Source: Kitasatospora aureofaciens
GTDB lineage: Bacteria; Actinomycetota; Actinomycetes; Streptomycetales; Streptomycetaceae
DNA length: 64,000 nucleotides
Assembly: GCF_001188955.3 (NCBI RefSeq)
Contig: NZ_JPRF03000087.1
Span: 62,001 to 126,000 of the forward strand
Reading direction: 5' to 3'
Under the pieces are notes generated by a model. That model searched no databases. It saw only the letters and a program-made list of their open reading frames with translations, and had not been told where the DNA came from. Every line of letters begins with the position of its first letter. Position 1 is the stretch's first letter. Made by a program: the position numbers and the translations under genes. This document shows, one piece after another, positions 41,175 to 50,700 of this stretch.

Positions 41175-42530
41175 CTACTTCGCCTGGGCGATGTCGGTGT
41201 CGATCTGCCTGGCCGTGGCGGCGAGACCGGCCTGGACGTCGGGCTGCTTGCCGGACTCGACGTCGTAGCCGAGGTTCTGCAGGGAGACGATGTAGCCGCC
41301 GCCGTTGACGCTCGCCGGCGTGGTGCCCGAGTTCGGGTTCTTGGCGACGTCCAGGAAGGTCTTGAAGTTCGGGTCGCTGACCAGCTTCGGCGAGTTCAGC
41401 GCGTCGAAGGTGCTGGGCACGTTGTGGATCGCGTTGGCGAAGTTGACCACCGCGTCGGTGTCGGTGGTCAGGAACTTGACGAACTCCCAGGCCGCGGCCT
41501 GCTTCTTGCTGGTACTGGCGATGCCGACGATGGTGCCGGTCTGGTAGCCGCGGCCGTAGGCGGCGGCCTGGTCGTCCGGGACGGGGAACGGCGCGGTGGC
41601 CCAGTCGAAGTCGGGCTTGTTGTCGGCGAGCGAGGCGGTGCGCCACTCACCGTCGATGGCCATCGCGACCTGGCCGGTCTGGAAGGGGTTCTTGGCGCTG
41701 AACTCCTCGCCGAAGGTGGCGCGGTACTTGTCCAGCTTGGCGTAGCCGCCGAGCTGGTCGACCAGGCCCTTCTGCCAGCTGAGCATCGCCGCGACCTTGG
41801 GGTCGGTGGCGATGTTCGACTTGCCGTCGGCGCCGAAGTAGGTGGCGCCGTACTGGCCGAGGAAGTGCTCGGTGGTGGACTCGTAGCCGTGGTAGAGCGG
41901 CATGAAGCCGAGCTGCTTGTACGAGTCGCCGTCGGCGACGGTGAGCTTCCTGGCGTCGTCGGCGAACTCGCCGAAGGTCTTCGGCGGGGCGGTGATGCCG
42001 GCCGCGGCGAAGGCCTTCTTGTTGTAGTACAGCCCGTAGGCGTCGCCGAGCAGCGGCAGCGAGCACTGGTTGCCCTGGAACTGCGTGTAGTTGAGCATCG
42101 CGGCGGGGAAGGTCCTGGCCGCGTCGATGCCGCTCTTCTGCAGCAGCGGCTTGAGGTCGATGAAGGCCTTGGTCGAGCAGAACATGCCGACGTTGTTGGT
42201 GGTGAAGGAGGACACCACGTCCGGTGCGTCGTCGCCGCCGGCCCGCAGGGCCTGGTTGACCTTGTCGTCGGCGACGTTGCCCACCGGCTTGACGTGGATG
42301 TTGGGGTGGGCCTTCTCGAAGGCGGCGATGGTGTCGTTGATCGCCTTCACCTCGTTGTCCTGGCTCCAGCCGTGCCAGAAGGTGATGGTGACGTCCTTGC
42401 CGCTGGCGGAGTCGTCGTTGCCGCCCGACTCGCTGGAACCGGTGCAGGCGGAGGCGAACAGGGCCAGGACGGCGCTGCCCGCGACGGCGGCGACCGTGCG
42501 GCGGCCTCTGCGGGAGGTGGTGGCGTGCAC
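41175..42530 (-). CDS. Sugar-binding lipoprotein of an ABC transporter
   Basis: This 451-residue protein has a Tat/Sec-like signal (RRGRR) and lipobox FASAC with Cys29, a Ser/Gly/Asp-rich linker, then a family-1 solute-binding domain (VTITFWHGWSQDNEVKAIND, then FEKAHPNIHVKPV). The GTG follows AGGAGG. It leads the operon permease-permease-GH4-kinase and is preceded by a ROK regulator. Substrate is probably a beta-linked disaccharide, going by the GH4 gene. Confidence 0.95.
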   Translation of the reverse strand: MHATTSRRGRRTVAAVAGSAVLALFASACTGSSESGGNDDSASGKDVTITFWHGWSQDNEVKAINDTIAAFEKAHPNIHVKPVGNVADDKVNQALRAGGDDAPDVVSSFTTNNVGMFCSTKAFIDLKPLLQKSGIDAARTFPAAMLNYTQFQGNQCSLPLLGDAYGLYYNKKAFAAAGITAPPKTFGEFADDARKLTVADGDSYKQLGFMPLYHGYESTTEHFLGQYGATYFGADGKSNIATDPKVAAMLSWQKGLVDQLGGYAKLDKYRATFGEEFSAKNPFQTGQVAMAIDGEWRTASLADNKPDFDWATAPFPVPDDQAAAYGRGYQTGTIVGIASTSKKQAAAWEFVKFLTTDTDAVVNFANAIHNVPSTFDALNSPKLVSDPNFKTFLDVAKNPNSGTTPASVNGGGYIVSLQNLGYDVESGKQPDVQAGLAATARQIDTDIAQAK

Positions 42531-42686
42531 TTCGAGGTCCTCCTGGGGGTGCGCGGGCAGGCGTCATCGCCTCGGGGCCCGCGTAGGGGATCGGGAGAGG
42601 TGGGTGCAGGTGAACGAGGTGACAGGGGGAGCGTCGGTGGGCCGGGCGGTCGGGCTGGGGGCTGGGCGGTTGGGCGGTTGGGCGGA

Positions 42687-43877
42687 TCAGTGGGTGGAGA
42701 AGACCGCCTCGCGGGCGTCCGTGAGGGCGCGTTGCAGGGCGCCGAGCAGGACGGGCGAGCCGGGCAGGGCACTGCTGCGGATCTCCGGACGGGCCAGGCA
42801 GATCCGGGCCAGCTCGTCCTCGACGAGCGCGCGCAGGCGTTCACCACCGGCGCTCGGCACCGCGCCGGAGAGGACCACCAGCTGGGGGTCGACCACGGCG
42901 ACGATCACGGACAGCCCGACGGCGAGCCGTCCGGCCAGTTCGGTGAGGAACGCGTCACCGGCGCCCGGGGTCTCCAGGGCCTTGGCGATCGACTCCTCCG
43001 CGCTGGGCGCGCCGAGCCCGTGCTCGCGCGCCAGGGTCCGGACAGCGGGTGCGCCGACCTGGGCCTGGAAGCCGCCGAACTTGCGGCGGCGGGCGTCCCA
43101 CTCGACCGGTGAGCCGGGCACCGGCATGTAGCCGACCTCGCCGGCGCCGCCGGTGAAGCCGCGGTGCAGCCGCCCGCCGAGCACGATCGCGGCGCCGACA
43201 CCGGCCTCGGCCCAGAGCAGGACGAAGTCCTCGAAACCGGCCGCCGCGCCGGAGGCCTGCTCGGCGACCGCGGCCAGGTTCACGTCGTTCTCGATCGACA
43301 CCGGCGCGCCGATCGCCTCGGTCAGCTCGGCCACCAGCCGCGGCGAGTGCCAGCCGGGCAGGTGGGAGGCGTACCGGAGCTTCCCGGTGACCGGGTCCGG
43401 CGCACCGCCGACCCCGATCGCGACTGTCCGCAGGCCTCCCGCCGGCACCCCGGCGGCCCGCACCGCCTCGGCGACGGCGGCGGCCACCCCCGGCACGGTC
43501 CCGGCGGCCGGGACGCCTCTGGTGGACACGCTGTGCTCGGCCACCGTGCTGCCGGTGATGTCGGCGACGGCGACTCTGATCCCGCTGTTGGTGACGTCCA
43601 GCCCGGCGACGTACCCGGCGGCCGGGTTCACCTGGTACAGCTGCGCGTTGGGGCCCGGACCACCCTCGGTGGTGCCGACCGGCACCACCAGCCCGGCCGC
43701 CTCCAGCCGGGACAGCAGCTGGGAGGCCGTGGGCTTGGACAGCCCGGTCAGCGCGCCGATCTGGGTACGGGACAGCGGCCCGTTCTCCAGCAGCAGTTCG
43801 AGGGCGGCGCGGTCGTTGATGGCGCGCAACAGACTGGGGGTGCCGGCGAGGGGAGCCTTGGCGGTGCTCTTGGTCAT
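42687..43877 (-). CDS. ROK-family repressor of the sugar operon, lacking the zinc motif
   Basis: This 396-residue protein has an N-terminal winged helix (LSRTQIGALTGLSKPTASQL, about 35-54) and a ROK sugar-binding domain (DVTNSGIRVAVADITGS, IENDVNLAAVAEQ, GGAGEVGYMPV). The usual ROK zinc motif CxCGxxGC after GEVGY is absent: the region reads VPGSPVEWDARRRKFGG with no Cys. It lies directly upstream of the sugar operon on the same strand and probably controls it. A GGAAACTTTCC palindrome lies 42 bases before its start, so it may also control itself. Confidence 0.93.
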   Translation of the reverse strand: MTKSTAKAPLAGTPSLLRAINDRAALELLLENGPLSRTQIGALTGLSKPTASQLLSRLEAAGLVVPVGTTEGGPGPNAQLYQVNPAAGYVAGLDVTNSGIRVAVADITGSTVAEHSVSTRGVPAAGTVPGVAAAVAEAVRAAGVPAGGLRTVAIGVGGAPDPVTGKLRYASHLPGWHSPRLVAELTEAIGAPVSIENDVNLAAVAEQASGAAAGFEDFVLLWAEAGVGAAIVLGGRLHRGFTGGAGEVGYMPVPGSPVEWDARRRKFGGFQAQVGAPAVRTLAREHGLGAPSAEESIAKALETPGAGDAFLTELAGRLAVGLSVIVAVVDPQLVVLSGAVPSAGGERLRALVEDELARICLARPEIRSSALPGSPVLLGALQRALTDAREAVFSTH

Positions 43878-43919
43878 GCCCGGAATCCTCCCCTTCCCAC
43901 CGACCGACGTGAACTGTTA

Positions 43920-43930
43920 GGAAACTTTCC
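43920..43930. promoter_or_regulatory. Candidate ROK operator
   Basis: GGAAA-C-TTTCC, set in GTTAGGAAACTTTCCAG, lies just upstream of the ROK repressor gene. It resembles actinobacterial ROK sites and is A/T-richer than its surroundings. Confidence 0.5.
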
Positions 43931-44057
43931 AGTCGCTTGGCACAGGACCGTACGGTCCACCTCACCGGGGTGTCAATGCCCGCCCGACCGCCAGATGCCG
44001 AAGCGTTACCGGCCGCCCGGACCGCCACCGGCGGCCGGAGCGCCACCCGGAAAGGGA

Positions 44058-44093
44058 AGAGCCCCGCCCCCACCGGAGTGGGAGCGGGGCTCT
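44058..44093 (-). terminator. Terminator of the MscS-type channel gene
   Basis: AGAGCCCCGC (44058-44067) pairs with GCGGGGCTCT (44084-44093), with a further CCCAC/GTGGG inner stem, 17 bases after the channel stop on the minus strand. Confidence 0.8.
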
Positions 44094-44109
44094 CGGGCGA
44101 CCGGGTCCG

Positions 44110-45279
44110 TTACGCCTTCCCGAGCGTCGGGTCGTCCGTCGGGGCCTTGGGCAGCGGGATCGGTTCGCTCGCGCGGTAGCGGGGCGAGGTGGGGTCGGAC
44201 AGGGCGGACGGCGGAGCGGGCTCCGCCGCGGTGATCGAGACGCCGGTGGCCACCGCGGTGGCCTCCTCCTTGACCTTGATCCCTGCCTGGTCGAAGGCCG
44301 TCTTCAGCCGCTGGCGCAGCGCCCGGGAGACCACCGCCGCCTTGCCCGGCGCGGTCCGGGCCTCGACCCGCACCATCACCGAGTCCGCCGCCACCGACTC
44401 CACGCCCAGGACCGACACCGGCGCCCAGACCAGCTCGTCGTAGGGCGCCTCCTTGGCCAGCCCCTCGGCGGTCTCCTGGATCAGGTCCTCGACCCGCTGC
44501 AGGTCCTCCTTGTACCCGACCTGCACGTCCACCGTGGCGGTCGCCCATCCCTGGCTCATGTTGGCGATCCGCTTCACCTCGCCGTTGCGGATGTACCAGA
44601 TCTCGCCGTTGGCCCCGCGCAGCTTGGTCACCCGCAGCCCGACCTCCAGCACCGTGCCGGTGGCCACCCCGGTGTCGATCTCGTCGCCGACGCCGTACTG
44701 GTCCTCCATGATCATGAAGACCCCGGAGAGGAAGTCCGTCACCAGGTTGCGGGCGCCGAAACCGATCGCCACACCGGCCACACCGGCGCTGGCCAGCAGC
44801 GGTGCCAGATTCATCCCCAGCGCGGAGAGCACCATCAGCGCCGCCGTGCCCAGGATGGTGAAGGACGCCACGCTGCGCAGCACCGAGCCGATCGCCTCCG
44901 AGCGCTGCTGACGCCGCTCCGGGTTCACCACCCCGTGGTTGGCCAGCAGCCCGCCGAGCCGGCTCTCCTCGCTGTGGTCGTGGCCGCGCGCCATCCGCGT
45001 TATCAGCTGGGTGATCAGCTTGCTCACCACGACCCGCAGCACCAGCGCCAGCACGATGATCAGGACGATCTGCAGGCCGGCCGCCAGCCAGCTCTGCCAG
45101 TGGGTGTCGAACCAGCTGGCCGCCTGCTTGGTGGTGTCGGTGACCTCCTGCGCGCTGGTGGGGATCCGCAGCTGCGGCAGCTCCGGCGCGGTGGGGGACG
45201 CGGTGGGGGACGGCACCGGCGTCGGGGTGGAGAGCGCCGGGGACGCGTCGATCGGACCGGTGGCGCCGAAGCGGAACAC
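44110..45279 (-). CDS. MscS-family mechanosensitive ion channel
   Basis: This 389-residue protein has a Pro/Thr-rich start, membrane segments at about residues 65-90 and 130-190, and the MscS pore helix and beta domain (ASAGVAGVAIGFGARNLVTD, then GDEIDTGVATGTVLEVGLR). The GTG at 45279 follows GGAAGG. It releases ions under membrane tension and protects against osmotic downshock. A strong terminator follows. Confidence 0.94.
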   Translation of the reverse strand: MFRFGATGPIDASPALSTPTPVPSPTASPTAPELPQLRIPTSAQEVTDTTKQAASWFDTHWQSWLAAGLQIVLIIVLALVLRVVVSKLITQLITRMARGHDHSEESRLGGLLANHGVVNPERRQQRSEAIGSVLRSVASFTILGTAALMVLSALGMNLAPLLASAGVAGVAIGFGARNLVTDFLSGVFMIMEDQYGVGDEIDTGVATGTVLEVGLRVTKLRGANGEIWYIRNGEVKRIANMSQGWATATVDVQVGYKEDLQRVEDLIQETAEGLAKEAPYDELVWAPVSVLGVESVAADSVMVRVEARTAPGKAAVVSRALRQRLKTAFDQAGIKVKEEATAVATGVSITAAEPAPPSALSDPTSPRYRASEPIPLPKAPTDDPTLGKA

Positions 45280-45474
45280 GTGCGGGACCTTCCTTGCTGG
45301 GGGCCTGGCCGGTCCGCGCCGCGCGAGCGGCCCACGGACCGTGCGGGCTAGCCTATCCGGCGCCGAACGCCTGCCCGGACCCGCCGACCGGCGCATCGGA
45401 AGAACTGCACGCCCGGGTAGTCCTCCTCCACACCTCTTGCACACTCCCCGGATGCTTGAACTACCGTCCGTGCT

Positions 45475-46632
45475 GTGAAGATCGTGGTGCGTGTGAGATT
45501 GGAGGTGTCGGCCTACCAGGCAGACGCCCTCGCAGCCACCTTGCGTGCGTGCAACCGGGCGGCGAACCACGTCTCCCGGATCGCGTTCGACTCCGGGGAG
45601 AAGCGGCGCAACGGTCTCCAGCCGAAGGTGTACCGGCATATCAAGGATGAATTCGACCTCTCCGCACAGCCTGCCTGTCGCGTGGTGAAGAAGGTTTGCG
45701 ACGCCTATGCCACGCTGAATGCGACCGTCAAGGCCGGGAGGCTCGGCCCAAGCGGTGACAAACGGCGGAACAGGGCGGAGTCGAAGCCGATCTCATTTCG
45801 CGAGTACGCGGCCCAGGCGTTCGACGACCGCTGTCTGTCGTGGAACACGGACCAGCGCACCGTCAGCATTTGGACGGTTTCAGGCCGCTTGAAGGGCATT
45901 CGGTTCACTTGCTCGGACGGGGCGGCAAAAGTGCTGGCCGAACACCGACGAGGTGAGTCGGACCTCGTTCATCGCGATGGCCGTTGGTATCTGTTCGCCA
46001 CCTGTGACGTTCCGGCCCCTGCCGCCTACCTGCCCTCGGACTGGCTGGGTGTGGACCTCGGGATCGTCAACATCGCCACCACCTCGGACGGCACCGTGCT
46101 GTCCGGTAGACGTCTGGAGCGTTACCGGAAGCGTATGGTTCACCTGCGTGCCAAGCTCCAGATGAAGAAGACCAAGAGCGCCAAAAGGCGACTCAAAGCC
46201 CTGCGGCGACGTGAGCAGCGTTTCGCCACAGATACCAACCACAGCATCTCCAAGACCATCGTCACTACCGCTGAACGCACCTCGCGCGGGATCGCCCTGG
46301 AAGACCTCACGGGCATTCGCGAAAGGGTCAAGGCCAAGCACGACCAGCGGTACCGTCTGCACTCCTGGGCGTTCGCCCAGCTCGGGGCATTCGTGGAGTA
46401 CAAGGCCAAGCGCGCCGGAGTGCCCGTCGTGCGTGTCAATCCGGCCCATACCTCCCGGCAATGCTCCGCCTGCTGGCACACTCACCGACACAACCGGGTG
46501 AATCAGGCCGCCTTTGCCTGTCGTGCATGTGGGACCACCCTTCACGCAGATGTCAATGGCTCCCGCAACATCCGCCACCGTGCGGCTGATGCGTGGACGC
46601 GGGGCGCTGTCAACCGTCCCACCAGCGCGTAG
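45475..46632 (+). CDS. tnpB: TnpB RNA-guided nuclease of an IS200/IS605 element
   Basis: This 385-residue protein has the split RuvC nuclease: Asp194 in LGVDLGIVNIA, Glu276 in ALEDLTGI, and Asp359 in HADVNGSRN, with the zinc ribbon CSACW...CRACG between the last two. All catalytic residues are present, so it may be active. TnpB proteins cut DNA guided by an RNA made from the 3' end of the element. The GTG start lies close to the left end. There is no tnpA nearby. Confidence 0.94.
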   Translation: MKIVVRVRLEVSAYQADALAATLRACNRAANHVSRIAFDSGEKRRNGLQPKVYRHIKDEFDLSAQPACRVVKKVCDAYATLNATVKAGRLGPSGDKRRNRAESKPISFREYAAQAFDDRCLSWNTDQRTVSIWTVSGRLKGIRFTCSDGAAKVLAEHRRGESDLVHRDGRWYLFATCDVPAPAAYLPSDWLGVDLGIVNIATTSDGTVLSGRRLERYRKRMVHLRAKLQMKKTKSAKRRLKALRRREQRFATDTNHSISKTIVTTAERTSRGIALEDLTGIRERVKAKHDQRYRLHSWAFAQLGAFVEYKAKRAGVPVVRVNPAHTSRQCSACWHTHRHNRVNQAAFACRACGTTLHADVNGSRNIRHRAADAWTRGAVNRPTSA

Positions 46633-46717
46633 GGCGCCGGTCAGACGCGGACGCCACTGACGGGGCGACTCGCCGGAAGCATGGTGATCCGCAAGCCCGA
46701 CCGATCACGTCGGGCTG
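46560..46717 (+). ncRNA. Probable omega-RNA at the 3' end of the tnpB element
   Basis: In this family the guide RNA overlaps the 3' end of tnpB and ends at the element's right end. The stretch after the stop holds a perfect eight-base hairpin (46694-46716), which fits the scaffold. The exact RNA ends are not visible, and the guide should come from the sequence just past the right end, about 46717-46740. Confidence 0.4.
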
Positions 46718-46858
46718 TTGACGTCAGGTCCGTTACACAGGAGTGGTGGCGCCACGTGAGGGCGTAAGGCGACACTGGGGGAGATCGCGCACTCGTTGCG
46801 GGATCCAACCGCTCGTCCCGGCGCGAGCCACGCGCCGCAGGCGTCCAAGGAGGCATCC

Positions 46859-47503
46859 GTGCCGCATGTCCTGGTCCTCAACGCGTCCTACGAGCCACTC
46901 GGCGTCGTATCGATGCGCCGCGCACTCATCCTGGTCCTCAACCACAAGGCGGTCAGCCTGGAGGACACGGGAGTCACTCTGCACAGCGCCACCAGCGCCC
47001 TACCGGCGCCGTCCGTCGTCCGTCTGACCCGCTTCGTCCGGGTCCCGTTCTGCGGGCCCGTCCCGCTCACCCGCCGGGCGCTGTTCGCCCGCGACCACGG
47101 CCGCTGCGTCTACTGCGGGGCCGCCGCCACCAGCGTCGACCACGTCATCCCGCGCAGCCGGGGCGGCCAGCACCGGTGGGACAACGTGGTGGCGGCCTGC
47201 CGCCGCTGCAACCACACCAAGGCCGACCGCCACCTGACCGAGCTCGGCTGGCGGATGAAACGACCACCCGCACCGCCCAGCGGCCTCGCCTGGAGGATCA
47301 TCGGCACCGGGATCAAGGACCCGCGCTGGCGGCCCTATCTGGAGCCGTACGGCGGCGGTGACCAGCTGCGCGCCCCGCAGTGGGGCGAGTACGAGCACCA
47401 CGACCATACCGAGCCGACCCACTCCGTCCCGATCGGCCGGGCGCACGCCGCCCACCCCGCCCCCATCCGCCGCGGCGAGCAGCCCGAACCGCTCTCCGCC
47501 TGA
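46859..47503 (+). CDS. HNH endonuclease-domain protein
   Basis: This 214-residue protein has an N-terminal domain (VLVLNASYEPLGVVSMRRAL) and an HNH nuclease domain with CVYCG, VDHVIPRSRGG, WDNVVAACRRCN and HTKADR, with paired Cys residues for zinc. It matches a small HNH protein conserved in actinobacteria. The GTG follows AAGGAGG by five bases. The link to the adjacent tnpB element is probably by chance. Its role is not known; repair or RNA/DNA processing is possible. Confidence 0.92.
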   Translation: MPHVLVLNASYEPLGVVSMRRALILVLNHKAVSLEDTGVTLHSATSALPAPSVVRLTRFVRVPFCGPVPLTRRALFARDHGRCVYCGAAATSVDHVIPRSRGGQHRWDNVVAACRRCNHTKADRHLTELGWRMKRPPAPPSGLAWRIIGTGIKDPRWRPYLEPYGGGDQLRAPQWGEYEHHDHTEPTHSVPIGRAHAAHPAPIRRGEQPEPLSA

Positions 47504-47746
47504 CCGAAGCGACACAAAGGGCCCGCCCGTCACACGTCGGTACGCGCCTCATGGGCCGCCGCGCCCCCCGCGAAGGGGAGCCCGGCGGCCCGCCGCATTC
47601 CCCCCTTCTTCGAGCCGGCTCGCCTCCGGGGCGCTCCCGGCCCGGTGCCGACGGTCGGCGCTCCCCCGCTCCTGCGTCGCTCCCCCGCTTCTCCCTTGCG
47701 ACACCGGCGCGCCCCTTCGGCCCGTCGGCTACGGCCCCGGATGTCG

Positions 47747-50700
47747 CTACGGCTTCGTCGCCGGCGGCGCGACCGGCGCCCCCGACGGGCCTGGCTGGCC
47801 CGGCGGATTGGCCGGCGGCTGCGGCGGGGCGGCCGGAGCCGTGACGGCGTACAGCTCGATGCCGTACAGCGAGTAGCCGAACTTGGTGGCCCGCGCCACG
47901 CCCTGCATCCGGACGTACCGGACGTTCGGCGCGTCGAAACGCACCGTCTCGTCGCCGCCCTTGCCGTTGTCCACCGTCGCCGCGTCCGTCCAGCTGCTGC
48001 CGTCCGCCGAGACCTGGATCTTGTACGAGGAGGCGTACGCGGACTGCCAGTGCAGCACCGCCGCGCCCAGGTGGGCCGCCTGCGGCAGCGCGAGCTGCAC
48101 CCAGGCGTCGTCCTTGGCCGGCGAGGACCAGCGGGACTTCGGGTCGCCGTCGGCCACCGCCGAGGCCGGGAAGTTCGGCGTCTCGTCGCCCGAGGAGCTG
48201 GCCTGCGCGCCGACCGCCAGGTCCGGACCGCCGGTCGGCGGCACCACGTGCACCTGCAGCACCTGCTTCACGGTGGTGCCGCCCGCCACGTACGACACCG
48301 ACACCTGGTACGTCCCGGAGGGCGTCCCCTGCGCGGCGGTGACCAGCAGCGGCACGCCCACCCGGCCGCCGCGCGGCACCGTCACCGCGCCGGACGGGGT
48401 CACGGTCAGGCCCTTGGCGGCGGCCGGTACCTCGGTGCGCAGCTCGCCGCTGGTGCCCTCGGGGCGGCCGGCCTCGACGGTGGCCCGGGTCGTGGCGGGT
48501 GCCGCGGCGCCGGTGACCACGTCCAGGGCCGGGTCGGCGAGGCTCAGCCGGGCCGCCGGGGCGTCCGCGTACCAGGGGATCACCTGGTTGACCACCGGCG
48601 GGTCGCCGCCGGGCTTCCAGGTCAGCCGGAACGCGTCGGCGGCCTGCCCGCCGGCCGGCAGTTCGTTGTAGCCGGGCTGCACGGTGCCGATGTCCACCCA
48701 GGTGCCGTCGGCGTGGCGCACCGCGACCGTGGCGGTGGCGCGCACGTTCGGGTCGGTCAGCACGGTGAGCCGGTCCAGCGGACGGGCGCTGCCGAGTTCG
48801 ACGACGAGCGGCTCGTCCAGCGCGGTGGGCGCCTGGGCGGCCCGGTACGCGGTGTCCGGGTTGCCGTCCAGGACGGCCGCGGCCGAGGAGCCGGGCAGCG
48901 CGGCCGGCCCGCCGGAGACGCTGGCCGGGGACTCGTCCGGGGCGGTCACGGTGAACTCGCGCACCGCCACGGCGGTCTTCTGCGCGGCGGTCGCCCGCAG
49001 CCGCACCGCCCGTACCACGGTGCCGGCCGGCAGCTGGGCGCTGACCGTCTTCTGGTTCTTCACCACGGCGAGCCGCTGCCAGCCGCCCTCGCCGGTGCTG
49101 TACTCCAGCACGCCGTCGCGGATGTAGTCGTCCACGGCGTTCTGCGCGTCCGGGCCGTCGCCCCAGCCGCCCATCAGCACGGTGACGCCGCTGATCGGGC
49201 GGCCCGCGCCGAGGTCGACGCCGACCGAGTCGCCGGGCTGCGGGGGAGCCGAGCTCCAGTAGAAGGTGTCGGCCTGGCCGTCGACCATCAGCGCGGGCAG
49301 GTGGTCGTGCGCGGTGCCCATGCTGGAGGTCGGGGTGACCCCTCCGCTGACCACGCCGGACCAGTTGTCGGCGGCCCGCACGGCGCGGTCCAGGAACGGG
49401 CCGAGCACGCCCGCGCCGATGGTCGCCGGGGCCTGGGCGAGCTGCGCGCGCAGTCCGTTGAGCTGCACCCGGGCCTTCCAGGCCGCCGTGCCGTCGCCGC
49501 CGTGCTGGGCCAGCAGCATGTCCAGTGCGGCCTGCCCGGCCAGCCCGTAGTCGTGCAGGGGGCCCAGCCAGGGGCCGGCCTCGGCGGCCAGCTGGGCGGT
49601 GGCCTGGCTGCCGGCCAGGGTCTGCTGGGCGCCCGCCATCGCGGTGAAGGCGTCCCGCAGCGGGGCCGCCGCCGCTATCAGCTTGTTGAGGTCGGGAGCC
49701 GCGCCGGAGGTGGGCTCGGCGTTCGCCCAGAACTGGTCCAGCAGCGGTTGCAGGTAGCCGGACTCCCGCTTGGCCAGCGGCGAGGAGGTGCTGTTGCCGG
49801 CCAGCGCGGTGACGGCGGACAGCACCGACCCGGCGGGCGTGGCGGCGGCGCCGGTCGGCCCGGCCAGCGAGCGCACCGCGGCCTGCCAGGATTCGTCGGG
49901 CTTGTAGCCGGTCGGGTTCCAGGCGAAGTCGCCGGCCGTGGCGAGCGCGATCCGGGAGGCCACCGGCTGCTGCATCGCGCCGGTCAGCAGCACCGCCGAG
50001 CGGGTCGCCACCTCCGGGTCGCGACCGGTGTAGGCGCCGAGGAAGAGCCGGTCCGGGCTGGCGTCGTTGACGGGGTAGTTGTCCATGGTGACCAGCGGGT
50101 GCCCGTACAGGGTGCCGGTGTCCGAGGTCTGGGCGCCGGTGATCTTCTCCGGGATCACCGCGCCGCCGCTCCAGGCCACCTGCACCCCGGCCGGCAGCGC
50201 GTCGGCCAGCGCCTTGCGGTACGGCGTCGAGCCCTGCTTGTGGTACTCGGTCGGAACGACGGACAGCGGCGCCAGGCCCGGGTTCTTCGCGATCAGCCGG
50301 TCCTGCACCTTCTTGACCAGCGCGGCCTGCGCCTTGGCCGCGGCGGCCGGACCGGTGCCGTACTCGTCGCGGTCGTCGCCGCAGTGCCACTCGTCGTAGC
50401 TGACGTCCAGGAACTGCAGCTGGAACGCGGTGAAGCCGAGCTTGCGCAGCCCGTCAAGCTTCTTGACCAGCGCGTCGACGTCGTCGTCGTCGCTGAAGCA
50501 GAGGGACTGCCCCGGGTCGATCGCGTAGCCCAGGGTGACGTGGTTCAGCCGGGCCCGGTCACCGAGCTCGCGCAGGTCGGACTGCTGGTCGGCGGGGTAG
50601 GCGTCGCGCCAGCGGCTGAGCCGGAACGGGTCGTCACCCGGGGCGTAGAGGTAGAAGTTCTGCTTGGAGCGGCCCAGGAAGTCCACCTGCTCGAGCCGCT

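Larger units (their letters stand above)
45450..46730 (+). mobile_element. Solitary IS200/IS605-family tnpB element (IS1341-like)
   Basis: The element has a TnpB gene but no TnpA transposase nearby, as in IS1341-type elements. Its DNA is less GC-rich than its neighbours and its codons are less biased, a sign of transfer. The right end has a hairpin AGCCCGAC/GTCGGGCT at 46694-46716 typical of the family. The left end is near 45450-45475; TTGAA at 45457-45461 could be the target motif. Boundaries are approximate. Confidence 0.75.
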
